Numbered from the stretch's first letter, positions 1 through 6,201 are shown. The stretch: 9,757 nucleotides of DNA from Proteobacteria bacterium SG_bin5 (GCA_002083475.1 LWDI01000031.1:1-9757); one strand, 5' to 3'. The notes: generated from the sequence alone by a model not told the origin. Numbers and translations are program-made.

Positions 1-378
1 GGGCGCGGCCGGCGCCGGCATCGCCACCGCCGCGCGCAGCCGCGCCTCGAGCGCGCCGTCGAGCGGCAGCGCGTCGATGTGATTGATCGCCAGCATCGCC
101 AGCGGCGCTTCGGCATCGGGCAAAGGCAAGGTCAGCGACCGCGGCCGCGCCTCGGCGTCGCGCGGCGCGCGCGCGGAGGCGCAGAGCGTCGAGCAATCCC
201 CGGGGCGCAGCGCCGAACGGGCATTGGCGACATAATCCACCCGGCCGGCGCGCACGTCATGCAGCACCACTTCGAGATGGGGGTGGAAAAGGCGCGCGAT
301 GGCGTCGGCGACGGGCCGATAAAGCGCGAGCGCGTCGGCGGGGGGTTGGGTGGCGGCGATAGGCGAAGCGGATAGCAT
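1..378 (-). CDS. YheO-like PAS-domain protein, N-terminal part (runs off left edge)
   Basis: An open minus-strand frame enters from the left edge with no stop, so only about the first 126 residues are visible. The segment reading LALYRPVADAIARLF followed by HPHLEVVLHDV and then VANARSALRPGD resembles the YheO/DauR-type PAS domain: the 'EVVLHD' strand, an 'xxAN' motif, then a 'GD' turn. In that family the PAS domain is followed by a helix-turn-helix DNA-binding domain, which would lie outside the window, so a sensor/transcription-regulator role is inferred. Two ATGs occur, at 384 and 378. I prefer 378 because GGGGAG at 386-391 lies 7 bases before it and only 1 base before the other. The segment GDCSTLCASA carries two cysteines, which I do not recall as a family hallmark. 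A PAS protein lacking the HTH is the main alternative. Confidence 0.6.
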   Translation of the reverse strand, partial: MLSASPIAATQPPADALALYRPVADAIARLFHPHLEVVLHDVRAGRVDYVANARSALRPGDCSTLCASARAPRDAEARPRSLTLPLPDAEAPLAMLAINHIDALPLDGALEARLRAAVAMPAPAAP

Positions 379-515
379 CGGCATACTCCCCAAGGGGCGT
401 TTGTTTCGGGGGCGGCGCCGCGCGGCGGGCACCGCTCCGATGCCGCCGATATGGTAGAAGCACGGCATCGATGCGTTGCCGATCCTGCGCGGCCGTGGCC
501 GAATTTGCGCGGTCT

Positions 516-527
516 TGCAATTTTGCA
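516..527. promoter_or_regulatory. Short A/T-rich dyad upstream of the PAS-protein gene
   Basis: TGCAA (516-520), two bases, then TTGCA (523-527) form a perfect 5+5 dyad in one of the few A/T-rich patches of the 210-base gap between the DUF2794 stop (593) and the PAS-protein start (378). Its size suits a regulator half-site pair, possibly autoregulation by the PAS protein. The role is pure inference; a 10-base dyad can arise by chance. Confidence 0.2.
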
Positions 528-592
528 TGGTAGCGGGCGCGACCGTTGTTCGGATCGTGCGCCGCGGTGCCCCCGGGGGGATCGCCCCGCGC

Positions 593-940
593 TTAGTCCG
601 CGACCAGCTTGAGCAGCCGCCGCTCGACCGGCGCGAGCACGGGGCCGAGCTCGTGCCCGCGCTTCAACACCGCCCCGCCCTCGCCGATCAGCGCCCATTG
701 GCCCTGGCGCTGGCGCAGCGCGGGGCGTTTTTCGATGCGACATTCGGGGCGTTCGGCGGCGCGGCGGAAAGCGGCGAACACCGCCGCCTCGCGCCCCAGC
801 TCGATCGCATAATCGCGCCACTGGCCCGCCGCCACCATCCGCCCATAGAGATCGAGGATGCGCGTCAGCTCGGCGCGATCGAAGCCGATTTGCAGCGGCG
901 GCCGCCCGCCGCCCGAGGGAAAGGGCGTGACGATGCCCAT
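593..940 (-). CDS. DUF2794 family protein
   Basis: This 115-residue protein matches the DUF2794 family of Alphaproteobacteria by recognition. After a short variable N-terminus comes FDRAELTRILDLYGRMV (20-36), then AGQWRDYAIE (38-47), then a basic strand with CRIEKRP (67-73), and the C-terminal LKRGHEL (92-98). There is no signal peptide and no membrane segment, so it should be cytoplasmic. I know no established biochemical function for the family. The start at 940 is chosen because the upstream gene's TGA shares its last base with this ATG (TGATG), a typical translational coupling. A longer reading of the frame back to 1075 would lie wholly within the acetyltransferase gene and lacks family-like sequence. 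It is the second gene of a cysE-DUF2794 operon; co-expression with serine acetyltransferase is likely, a functional link is not shown. Confidence 0.85.
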   Translation of the reverse strand: MGIVTPFPSGGGRPPLQIGFDRAELTRILDLYGRMVAAGQWRDYAIELGREAAVFAAFRRAAERPECRIEKRPALRQRQGQWALIGEGGAVLKRGHELGPVLAPVERRLLKLVAD

Positions 941-1632
941 CAACCGTGGTCGCGCACCGCCTCGGGATCCTCGCCGCGCTCGGCGAGCAACCGCGCGAGC
1001 TGCGCCTTCAATGCCTCCACCTCGCAGCGCAAATGCTCGATCTTCTGCGTTTCGGGATCGAACAATTCCTTGCACGGCGTGCCATAGGGAACGAAGCGCT
1101 TCTCGCTCTTGCCGCCCTCGATCATCGTCGGGCGCGCGGGGATGCCGACCATCACCGCGCCCGGCGGCACGTCCTTGGTCACCACCGCATTGGCGCCGAC
1201 GCGCGCGCCGGCGCCGACGCTGATCGGCCCCAGCACTTGCGCGCCCGAGCCGATGATCACCCCGTCCTCGAGCGTCGGGTGGCGCTTGCCCGCCACGCCA
1301 TTATCGGGGCTGGTGCCGCCCAGCGTCACGCATTGATAGATCGTCACATTGTCCCCGATCTCGGCGGTCTCGCCGATCACGGTGAAGCCATGGTCGATGA
1401 AGAAGTTACGCCCAATCACGGCGCCGGGATGAATGTCGATCGTCGTGAGGAAGCGCGCAAGGTGATTGACCGCGCGCGCGAGGAAATACAGCCGCGCGCG
1501 GAACAGCGCGTGGGCCAGCCGGTGCCAGGCAAGCGCGTGGACGCCGGGGTAAAGCAAAATCTCCCAACGCGATCGCGGCGCCGGATCGCGCGCCTTGATC
1601 GAATCGAGATAGGCGATCAGCCGCCGCACCAT
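940..1632 (-). CDS. cysE: Serine O-acetyltransferase (short EpsC/CysE type)
   Basis: The enzyme transfers acetyl from acetyl-CoA to L-serine, giving O-acetylserine, the precursor sulfhydrylated to cysteine; it acts in the cytoplasm, usually as a hexapeptide-repeat trimer or dimer of trimers. In the 230 residues, an alpha-helical N-terminus (1-60) is followed by a left-handed beta-helix (about 64-170). Catalytic positions seen in CysE are present: Asp66 in IDIHPGA, His81 in IDHG, and His118 in KRHP, together with the family motif YQCVTLGGT (99-107). Compared with the E. coli enzyme (273 residues) the N-terminal helical domain is shorter, as in the EpsC-like subgroup. Residues about 190-220 form a charged heptad-like helix (KIEHLRCEVEALKAQL), a possible coiled coil. 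The start ATG has AAAGGG 7 bases upstream. It is first in an operon with DUF2794 and divergent from the TSUP permease. Confidence 0.93.
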   Translation of the reverse strand: MVRRLIAYLDSIKARDPAPRSRWEILLYPGVHALAWHRLAHALFRARLYFLARAVNHLARFLTTIDIHPGAVIGRNFFIDHGFTVIGETAEIGDNVTIYQCVTLGGTSPDNGVAGKRHPTLEDGVIIGSGAQVLGPISVGAGARVGANAVVTKDVPPGAVMVGIPARPTMIEGGKSEKRFVPYGTPCKELFDPETQKIEHLRCEVEALKAQLARLLAERGEDPEAVRDHG

Positions 1633-1665
1633 TCATTATCCCTTTCACCTCGGTCGCCGACTATC

Positions 1666-1679
1666 TAGGCGATTAGGCG
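1666..1679. repeat. Short direct repeat TAGGCG x2 in the cysE upstream region
   Basis: TAGGCG occurs at 1666-1671 and 1674-1679 with an 8-base period, 34-47 bases upstream of the cysE start. It may be part of the cysE promoter or operator. No convincing -35/-10 pair could be assigned in this gap, so the role is unknown. Confidence 0.25.
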
Positions 1680-1722
1680 CACGACTTCCATGCCCCGGCC
1701 CGGCGTGCCCCGGCGCCCTCGT

Positions 1723-1750
1723 CCCAAGCGCGGCTTGGGTTCGCCCAAGC
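1723..1750 (+). promoter_or_regulatory. Three-segment alternative hairpin ahead of the TSUP gene
   Basis: CCCAAGC (1723-1729), GCTTGGG (1733-1739) and CCCAAGC (1744-1750) are perfectly complementary in two mutually exclusive ways. Segments 1 and 2 pair across a 3-base GCG loop. Segments 2 and 3 pair across a TTCG tetraloop, and that second hairpin is followed directly by TTT in the plus direction. The layout resembles a minimal attenuator (anti-terminator versus terminator) in the leader of the permease gene, whose ATG lies 42 bases further on. The U-tract is short, so a degenerate repetitive palindrome or a protein-binding site shared with cysE is equally possible. Confidence 0.35.
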
Positions 1751-1792
1751 TTTGATGGCTTATCGCCGCGCGAACGGGCAGGATGATGCGGC

Positions 1793-2539
1793 ATGGCTTG
1801 GGACATTCTGCCTTTCGTCGCGGTCGGTTTCTGCGCGCAGCTCGTCGATGGCGCGCTCGGCATGGCGTTCGGGCTCATCAATTCGACGTTGCTCGTCAGC
1901 CTGCTCGGCGTATCGCCCGCCGCCGCCTCCGCGAGCATTCATGCGGTCGAGGCGTTCACCACCGCCGCCTCGGGCGCGAGCCATATCGCGCATCGCAACG
2001 TCGATTGGCGGCTGCTGCGCCGGCTGGTGCTGCCGGGGATCGCGGGCGGGGTGCTCGGCGCGGGGCTGATCGTGAGCATCGACGCCTCGGTCGCGCGGCC
2101 GTTCGTGATGGCCTATCTCGCCGGGGTCGGGCTGTATCTGCTGTGGCGCGCGTGGCGTGGCACGCCCGAGCCGCGCGCGCCGCGCGTGATCGCGCCCCTG
2201 GGGTTGATCGGCGGCTTTCTCGACGCGGCGGGCGGCGGCGGTTGGGGGCCGATCGTCACCTCCAATTTGCTGCTCCAGGGCGCCGATCCGCGCCGCGCGA
2301 TCGGCACCGTGAATACCGCCGAGTTTTTCCTCACCGCAACCGTCTCGGCGACGTTCTTGGTGACGATGGGGGCGGCGGCGTTCACGCTCGCGGCGCTGGG
2401 GATTTTGATCGGCGGGCTGCTCGCCGCGCCGCTCGGCGGGGTGCTCGCCAAGCGCGTGCCGGCGCGCCCGCTGATGGCGCTGGTCGGCGCGCTGCTGACC
2501 GCGACGAGCCTGGTGACGATCGCGCGGGCGTGGGGTTGA
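1793..2539 (+). CDS. TSUP (TauE/SafE) family membrane permease
   Basis: This 248-residue, very hydrophobic inner-membrane protein shows the two-fold repeat of the TSUP family: an N-terminal half with LVDGALGMAFG (17-27) and a C-terminal half with GGFLDAAGGGGWGP (140-153). About eight membrane segments can be outlined, separated by short basic loops such as HRNVDWRLLRR (67-77) and WRGTPEPRAPR (121-131). Characterised members move sulfite, sulfoacetate, taurine-derived sulfur compounds or other organic anions; the substrate here cannot be read from sequence. Its divergence from cysE makes sulfite or a related sulfur anion an attractive guess but nothing more. The start ATG is preceded by AGGA about 9 bases upstream. 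The length is typical of the family. It appears to be a single-gene transcript, with a weak hairpin (2548-2571) and a repeat element downstream. Confidence 0.88.
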   Translation: MAWDILPFVAVGFCAQLVDGALGMAFGLINSTLLVSLLGVSPAAASASIHAVEAFTTAASGASHIAHRNVDWRLLRRLVLPGIAGGVLGAGLIVSIDASVARPFVMAYLAGVGLYLLWRAWRGTPEPRAPRVIAPLGLIGGFLDAAGGGGWGPIVTSNLLLQGADPRRAIGTVNTAEFFLTATVSATFLVTMGAAAFTLAALGILIGGLLAAPLGGVLAKRVPARPLMALVGALLTATSLVTIARAWG

Positions 2540-2547
2540 GGGGGAGA

Positions 2548-2571
2548 GCCGAACGGGAACCGATGTTCGGC
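2548..2571 (+). terminator. Weak hairpin after the TSUP gene
   Basis: GCCGAAC (2548-2554) and GTTCGGC (2565-2571) pair perfectly across a 10-base loop, starting 8 bases after the permease stop codon. There is no T-run after it, so it would be a poor intrinsic terminator; it may instead stabilise the 3' end or be incidental. Confidence 0.3.
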
Positions 2572-2591
2572 GCGCCGGGCGTCGACCATGA

Positions 2592-2680
2592 ACCGTTCGC
2601 CCTGAGCTCATCGAAGGGCCGTACTTCTCAACGACGGTCGACAAGAAGGACGGTGCTTCGACGAGCCCAGCAAAAACGGT
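2592..2680. repeat. Paired inverted repeat (REPIN-like), sphingomonad type
   Basis: Two 42-base arms (2592-2633 and 2639-2680) are inverted copies of each other around a 5-base centre, matching at about 30 of 42 positions. Each arm begins ACCGTT at its outer end and contains the core CTGAGCTCATCGAAGGGC or its diverged partner. The left arm can also fold on itself (GCCCT at 2599-2603 with AGGGC at 2615-2619). I recall this 'CGTTCGCCCTGAGC ... TCGAAGGGC' pattern as a common dispersed intergenic repeat in sphingomonads; the right arm has decayed at its end (AGCAAAAACGGT). It lies between convergent genes (TSUP permease and the 228-residue membrane protein), a usual location for such elements. 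Confidence 0.75.
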
Positions 2681-2700
2681 AAGGTGGTGAAACGAAAGTG

Positions 2701-3387
2701 CTAGCGGCGAGGCTCGGCGCGCGCCTGGCGGTCGACCACGCCGCGTTCGAGTCGCGCGAGCAGGGCGCTGATCGTCGCCTCGGTATCGCGCGGCGGCGCC
2801 TCGCGTGGTGGCGGCGGGGCGCTCGGCGGCGGCACGGGCAGATCGAAGGTCGCGATGCGCTCGCCCGGGCCGAAGCGCCGCGCGCCGGCGAAGGCCTCGG
2901 GATCATAAGCGGCGAGCGGCTGATCGAGATCGGCGGGGAGCGGCCGCTCGGGCGCCGGCGCGGGCTTGGCGGCCTGGGCGCGCACCTCCAGAAACGGCGT
3001 GCCGAGCTCGCGCGTCGCGAGCAAGGGCGCGCGCGGCGGCGCGTCGGGATGCGCGTCGGCGCGGCGGAGCACGGGGACGGCGGGGTCGGCCAATTCTTCC
3101 TCCGGCCCAAAGGCGAGCGTGCGCCCGCCCAGCGCCAGGAACAGCGCGAACCACAGCACCCCGCCCAGGAACAGCCCCGAAAACAAGGCGATCGCCAGCC
3201 GCGCGGTGAAGCCCAAGGGCGGCTCGGCGGCGGCGATCACCGCCGGGATGCCGCTCGCCAGCACCAGCGCCTCGAGCCGGTCGATCGGCAGCAGCAGGAA
3301 GGTCGCGGCGGTCAGCACGCCGAGCACCAGCCCGGCGGTGGGGGCGAGCGCGAAACTCAGGCGTTGGCGGCGAAAGAACCGGTCCAT
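2701..3387 (-). CDS. Membrane protein of unknown function, overlapping the glycosyltransferase gene
   Basis: I do not recognise a named family for this 228-residue protein, though it resembles hypothetical proteins I recall from sphingomonads. The N-terminus is short and basic (MDRFFRRQR). It is followed by a hydrophobic segment (about 12-34), a weaker one (about 38-55) and a strong one (about 63-87), giving two or three membrane helices. The rest (about 95-228) is a soluble Pro/Ala-rich tail. The tail holds a cluster LRRADAHPDAPPR (107-119) then LLATRELGTPFLEV (122-135), a Pro run (about 184-199), and a predicted C-terminal helix ISALLARLERGVVDR (206-220). The start ATG lies inside the 3' end of the upstream glycosyltransferase gene (31-base overlap), with AGGA 7 bases before it, so the two are probably co-translated. 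By context it may belong to the exosortase-associated glycan locus; no catalytic motif is visible. Confidence 0.75.
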   Translation of the reverse strand: MDRFFRRQRLSFALAPTAGLVLGVLTAATFLLLPIDRLEALVLASGIPAVIAAAEPPLGFTARLAIALFSGLFLGGVLWFALFLALGGRTLAFGPEEELADPAVPVLRRADAHPDAPPRAPLLATRELGTPFLEVRAQAAKPAPAPERPLPADLDQPLAAYDPEAFAGARRFGPGERIATFDLPVPPPSAPPPPREAPPRDTEATISALLARLERGVVDRQARAEPRR

Positions 3388-4598
3388 GCGCGCATCCTAT
3401 CGCGCCGATCGCTTAGCTTTTGGTAAATAGGCGCGTAACGCCCGACATTTACCGCCCAATTACGCTCATTTTCAACGGACTTCCGCCCGGCCGCGCGGCG
3501 CGCTTCCCACCCCGCGCGATCGCCGAGCAAGGCCGCGAGCGCCGCCGCCATCGTCGCCGGATCGCCGGGCGGGAACAAGGTCCCCGTCACCCCCTGTTCG
3601 ATCAGCTCGCGGTGCCCGCCGACGTCGGAAGCCGCGACCAGGCGGCGCTGCGCCATCGCCTCGAGCGGCTTCAAGGGCGTGACGAGATCGGTCAGCCGCA
3701 TCTTCTTGCGCGGATAAGCGAGCACGTCGATCAGGGCATAATAGCGCTCGACCTCGGCATGCGGCACGCGCCCGACGAAACGGATCGCACCGGCGGCGGG
3801 CGAGGCCTCAGCCTGGGCGCGCAGGGCGCCCTCCATCGGCCCGCCGCCCACCAGCAGCAGCCGCGCGCGCGGCCGCGCGGCGACGAGCGCGGGCATCGCC
3901 GCGATCAGATCGTCGAGCCCTTCGTAATCATAAAAGCTGCCGATGAAGCCGATCGTCTCCGCCCCCGCCAGGCCGAGTTCGGCGGCGAGCGCCATATCGG
4001 GCGGCGGCGGCGCGCCGAACAGGGCGAGGTCGACCCCATTGGGCGAGACGATGATCTGCTCGGGCGAAACCCCGCGCGCGACCAGATCGCCGCGCAGCCC
4101 CTCGCAAATCACCGCGACCGCATCGGCGCGGCGCACCGCATAGCTCTCCAGCGCGCGCGTCAGGCGATAGCGCGGCGATCCCTCGCGCCCCTCGCCATTG
4201 CCGACGCGGGCATCCTCCCAAAAGGCGCGGATTTCATAGACGAGCGGCACGCCGAAGCGGCGGCGCAGCTCGAGCCCGGCGAGCGCCGTCAGCACCGGCG
4301 AATGGGCATGCAGAATATCGGGCCGGAACGCCGCGATCGCTTGCGCCGCGCGCGCGGCATGGGCACGCACCTCGCGCCATTCGCTCCAGGGGCTCGGGCG
4401 GCGCGGCGGCGGCGCGGTGCGCCAGAAATCGATGCCGTCGATCGTCTCGAACTCGGTCGCGCTTTTGCCCTGGCGCGCCCCGGTGACCGCCGCCACCTGC
4501 CAGCCGCGCGCCTGCATCGCCTTCAGGATCGCGCGGGTGCGGAAGGTATAGCCGCTGTGGAGCGGCAAGCCGTGATCGAGCAGGTGCAGGATACGCAT
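3357..4598 (-). CDS. Exosortase A-associated group 1 (GT4-type) glycosyltransferase
   Basis: The 413-residue protein is a GT-B fold glycosyltransferase, predicted to add a sugar from a nucleotide-sugar donor to a lipid-linked glycan on the cytoplasmic side of the inner membrane. The N-terminal domain opens with MRILHLLDHGLPLHSGYTFR, a signature I associate with the glycosyltransferase family found in exosortase A/PEP-CTERM genomes. Next come FRPDILHAHSP (91-101) and the interdomain PNGVD (186-190). The C-terminal donor domain has GFIGSFYDYEGLDDLI (217-232), LLLVGGGPM (247-255), TPLKPLEAMA (307-316) and ASDVGGHRELI (323-333). No signal peptide is present. No clear Shine-Dalgarno precedes the ATG at 4598; the start rests on the family N-terminus. 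The last 11 codons overlap the start of the 228-residue membrane protein. It is divergent, across an 80-base gap, from the mini-protein and O-ligase genes. Confidence 0.9.
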   Translation of the reverse strand: MRILHLLDHGLPLHSGYTFRTRAILKAMQARGWQVAAVTGARQGKSATEFETIDGIDFWRTAPPPRRPSPWSEWREVRAHAARAAQAIAAFRPDILHAHSPVLTALAGLELRRRFGVPLVYEIRAFWEDARVGNGEGREGSPRYRLTRALESYAVRRADAVAVICEGLRGDLVARGVSPEQIIVSPNGVDLALFGAPPPPDMALAAELGLAGAETIGFIGSFYDYEGLDDLIAAMPALVAARPRARLLLVGGGPMEGALRAQAEASPAAGAIRFVGRVPHAEVERYYALIDVLAYPRKKMRLTDLVTPLKPLEAMAQRRLVAASDVGGHRELIEQGVTGTLFPPGDPATMAAALAALLGDRAGWEARRAAGRKSVENERNWAVNVGRYAPIYQKLSDRRDRMRAWTGSFAANA

Positions 4599-4678
4599 GG
4601 CGCGGCCATGCCACGCGCGTATTTAACGCGGCGATAACGCGCGGCCTTTACAGCCTTGGCCTGGAAAGGGAGCGGCCG

Positions 4679-4810
4679 ATGATCGACAATTTCGCGCTCG
4701 GCCTGTCGCACGGGCTGATGCTGCTCGCGGCGCTGCTGCTGCTCCGCCGCCGCGATCTCGATCGCGAGCCGCGCGCGCGCGATCGCAAGCGGGACGAGCC
4801 CGGTGCGTGA
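4679..4810 (+). CDS. 43-residue single-span membrane mini-protein preceding the O-ligase
   Basis: A short frame of 43 codons reads MIDNFALGLSHGLMLLAALL, then LLRRRDLDREPRARDRKRDEPGA. A strong Shine-Dalgarno AAGGGAG (4666-4672) sits 6 bases before the ATG, better than any signal for the large gene behind it. Residues about 5-22 form one hydrophobic helix, followed by RRR and a highly charged, Arg-rich tail. The positive-inside rule would place the tail in the cytoplasm and the N-terminus in the periplasm. The stop codon overlaps the GTG start of the O-ligase by 8 bases, which implies translational coupling. I know no named family. It may be a small accessory or assembly partner of the ligase, or mainly a translated leader that delivers ribosomes to the weak GTG start. 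The ribosome-binding site and overlap make translation likely; function is unknown. Confidence 0.72.
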   Translation: MIDNFALGLSHGLMLLAALLLLRRRDLDREPRARDRKRDEPGA

Positions 4811-6149
4811 TCTCGCCTTCATCGCTTTTCTGGGCGCGCTGTTCGGGCTCGGCTTTCGCCGCCCGTTCCTGTTCGTGCTGACCTATGTCTATATCGACAT
4901 CGTCTCGCCGCAGCGACTGACCTATTTGCTGCTCAATTCGGTGCCGATCTCGCTGATCGCGGTCGCGCTCGCGGTCGGCGGATGGCTGTTGTTCGACGAC
5001 AAGCGTGACGTCCGCCTGGCGCCGCGCCAGGGGCTGATGCTGTTGCTGCTGCTCTATTGCGGCGCGACGACGCTGAGCGCGGACTTTCCGGTGGACGCGC
5101 TCGGCAAATGGGAATGGGTGTGGAAAGCGCTCGCCTTCGCGATCTTCCTGCCGCTGACGCTGCGCACTAAGCTCAGGATCGAGGCGCTGCTGTCGTTCAT
5201 GATCCTGTCGGCGAGTTCGATCATCATCGTCGGCGGGATCAAGACCCTGGCCTCGGGCGGCGGCTATGGCGAATTGAACCTGATGGTCTCGAACAATTCG
5301 GGGCTTTACGAAGGCTCGATCATTTCGACCGTTGCGATCTGCATCATCCCGCTGATCCTGTGGTTCACCCGCCACGGCACGATCTTCAAGCCCGATTGGC
5401 GGGTGAAGGCCTTTTGCTATGCCTTGATGTTCGCCTGCCTGTTGATCCCGGTCGGCACCTCGGCGCGCACCGGCTTGCTGTGCATCGGCCTGCTCGCGCT
5501 GCTGATGCTGCGCGATGCCAAGCGCCGGCTGCTGTATTTGGCGCTGATCGTCGCCGCGCCGGTGGTGGCGCTGCCGTTTCTGCCGGCGAGCTTCCTCGCG
5601 CGGATGGACACGATCCGCACCTATAAGGGCGACAGCTCGGCCTCGACCCGGGTCGCGGTGTGGCAATGGACGATCGATTACGCCAAGACTCACCCCTTCG
5701 GCGGCGGGTTCGAGGCCTATCGCGGCAACCACGTCCGCTACGACATCGTCGTCGTCGAGGGCGATCGCAATAATCAAAAGATCAAGCGCGAATTGGAAGT
5801 CGATAAATCGCGCGCCTATCACAGCAGCTATTTCGAAATGCTCGGCGAGCAAGGCTATCCCGGGCTCGCTTTGTGGCTGCTGATCAATTTGATCGGCGTG
5901 GTGCGGATGGAGGTGTTGCGCTGGCGCTATTTGCGCGGCGACGCGGAGACTTTATGGGCGGGCCAACTCGCGAGCGCGCTGCAGACGGCGCATCTCATCT
6001 ATCTGCTCGGCGGCGCGTTCGTGGGGATCGCTTTCCAGCCCTTCGTCTATATGTTGATCGGCGCGCAGATCGGGCTCGACACTTATTTGAAACGCCGCCG
6101 CGAGGAAGCGGCGTGGCAGCCGTTTCGAGCGAAAGCGGCGTTGGCCTGA
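4803..6149 (+). CDS. Putative O-glycosylation ligase / O-antigen-ligase-like polymerase, exosortase A-associated
   Basis: This 448-residue inner-membrane protein belongs to the Wzy/WaaL (Wzy_C) superfamily, in the subgroup I know as 'putative O-glycosylation ligase, exosortase A system-associated'. About ten to eleven membrane segments can be outlined. Family-like landmarks are the opening MRDLAFIAFLGALFGLGFRR, LTLRTKLRIEALL (118-130), VSNNSGLYEG (162-171), and VGTSARTGLLCIGL (217-230) with Arg222. A large periplasmic loop (about 262-350) ends in AYHSSYFEMLGEQGYPG (338-354), where His340 and Glu345 fall where active-site residues are expected in this superfamily. The predicted reaction is transfer or polymerisation of undecaprenyl-linked glycan in the periplasm; the acceptor is unknown. 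The GTG start at 4803 is fixed by the family N-terminus and overlaps the 43-residue gene; its own ribosome-binding site is weak. Confidence 0.9.
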   Translation: MRDLAFIAFLGALFGLGFRRPFLFVLTYVYIDIVSPQRLTYLLLNSVPISLIAVALAVGGWLLFDDKRDVRLAPRQGLMLLLLLYCGATTLSADFPVDALGKWEWVWKALAFAIFLPLTLRTKLRIEALLSFMILSASSIIIVGGIKTLASGGGYGELNLMVSNNSGLYEGSIISTVAICIIPLILWFTRHGTIFKPDWRVKAFCYALMFACLLIPVGTSARTGLLCIGLLALLMLRDAKRRLLYLALIVAAPVVALPFLPASFLARMDTIRTYKGDSSASTRVAVWQWTIDYAKTHPFGGGFEAYRGNHVRYDIVVVEGDRNNQKIKRELEVDKSRAYHSSYFEMLGEQGYPGLALWLLINLIGVVRMEVLRWRYLRGDAETLWAGQLASALQTAHLIYLLGGAFVGIAFQPFVYMLIGAQIGLDTYLKRRREEAAWQPFRAKAALA

Positions 6150-6174
6150 CGCGCTGACCGTCGATCAAATGAAA

Positions 6175-6201
6175 ATCACCCCGGATCGACTCCGGGGTGA
6201 T
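6175..6201 (-). terminator. Strong hairpin, possible bidirectional terminator
   Basis: An 11-base perfect stem (6175-6185 with 6191-6201, core CACCCCGGA/TCCGGGGTG) encloses a 5-base loop, 25 bases after the O-ligase stop. Read on the minus strand it is followed by TTTTC, giving an intrinsic-terminator form for the csbD transcript. Read on the plus strand it lacks a T-run but could still protect the ligase mRNA end. Its stem resembles those of the neighbouring repeat pair, so it may be a solitary copy of that repeat doing terminator duty. Confidence 0.5.

Noticed and set aside
571..580. CCCCCGGGGG-type palindrome after DUF2794 as a terminator
   Set aside because: It has no loop that could fold and no T-run on either strand; a low-complexity G/C run explains it.
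476..1087. Plus-strand frame crossing DUF2794 and the end of cysE
   Set aside because: It covers two coupled minus-strand genes recognised by family motifs; no domain in its own translation.
1691..1720. Tandem 15-base repeat TGCCCCGGC... upstream of the TSUP gene
   Set aside because: Only nine bases are shared between the two units, in very G+C-rich sequence; too weak to call a repeat.
2549..2570. Second EcfG-like promoter (GGGAAC ... GTT) after the TSUP gene
   Set aside because: The spacing between GGAAC and GTT is only 4 bases, far from the required 16-17; it is part of a small hairpin.
1760..2644. Minus-strand frame opposite the TSUP permease (294 codons)
   Set aside because: Its Arg/Gln/His-rich translation is an antisense shadow; it also runs through the downstream repeat element.
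3420..4637. Long plus-strand frame opposite the glycosyltransferase (405 codons)
   Set aside because: Arg/His/Gln-rich composition typical of an antisense shadow; the minus-strand frame has a full set of glycosyltransferase motifs.
4623..5852. Long open minus-strand frame opposite the O-ligase (409 codons)
   Set aside because: Its translation is a Gln/Arg/Asp/His-rich low-information sequence with no domain, while the plus strand encodes a clear membrane ligase with family motifs. Long antisense frames are expected at this G+C content.
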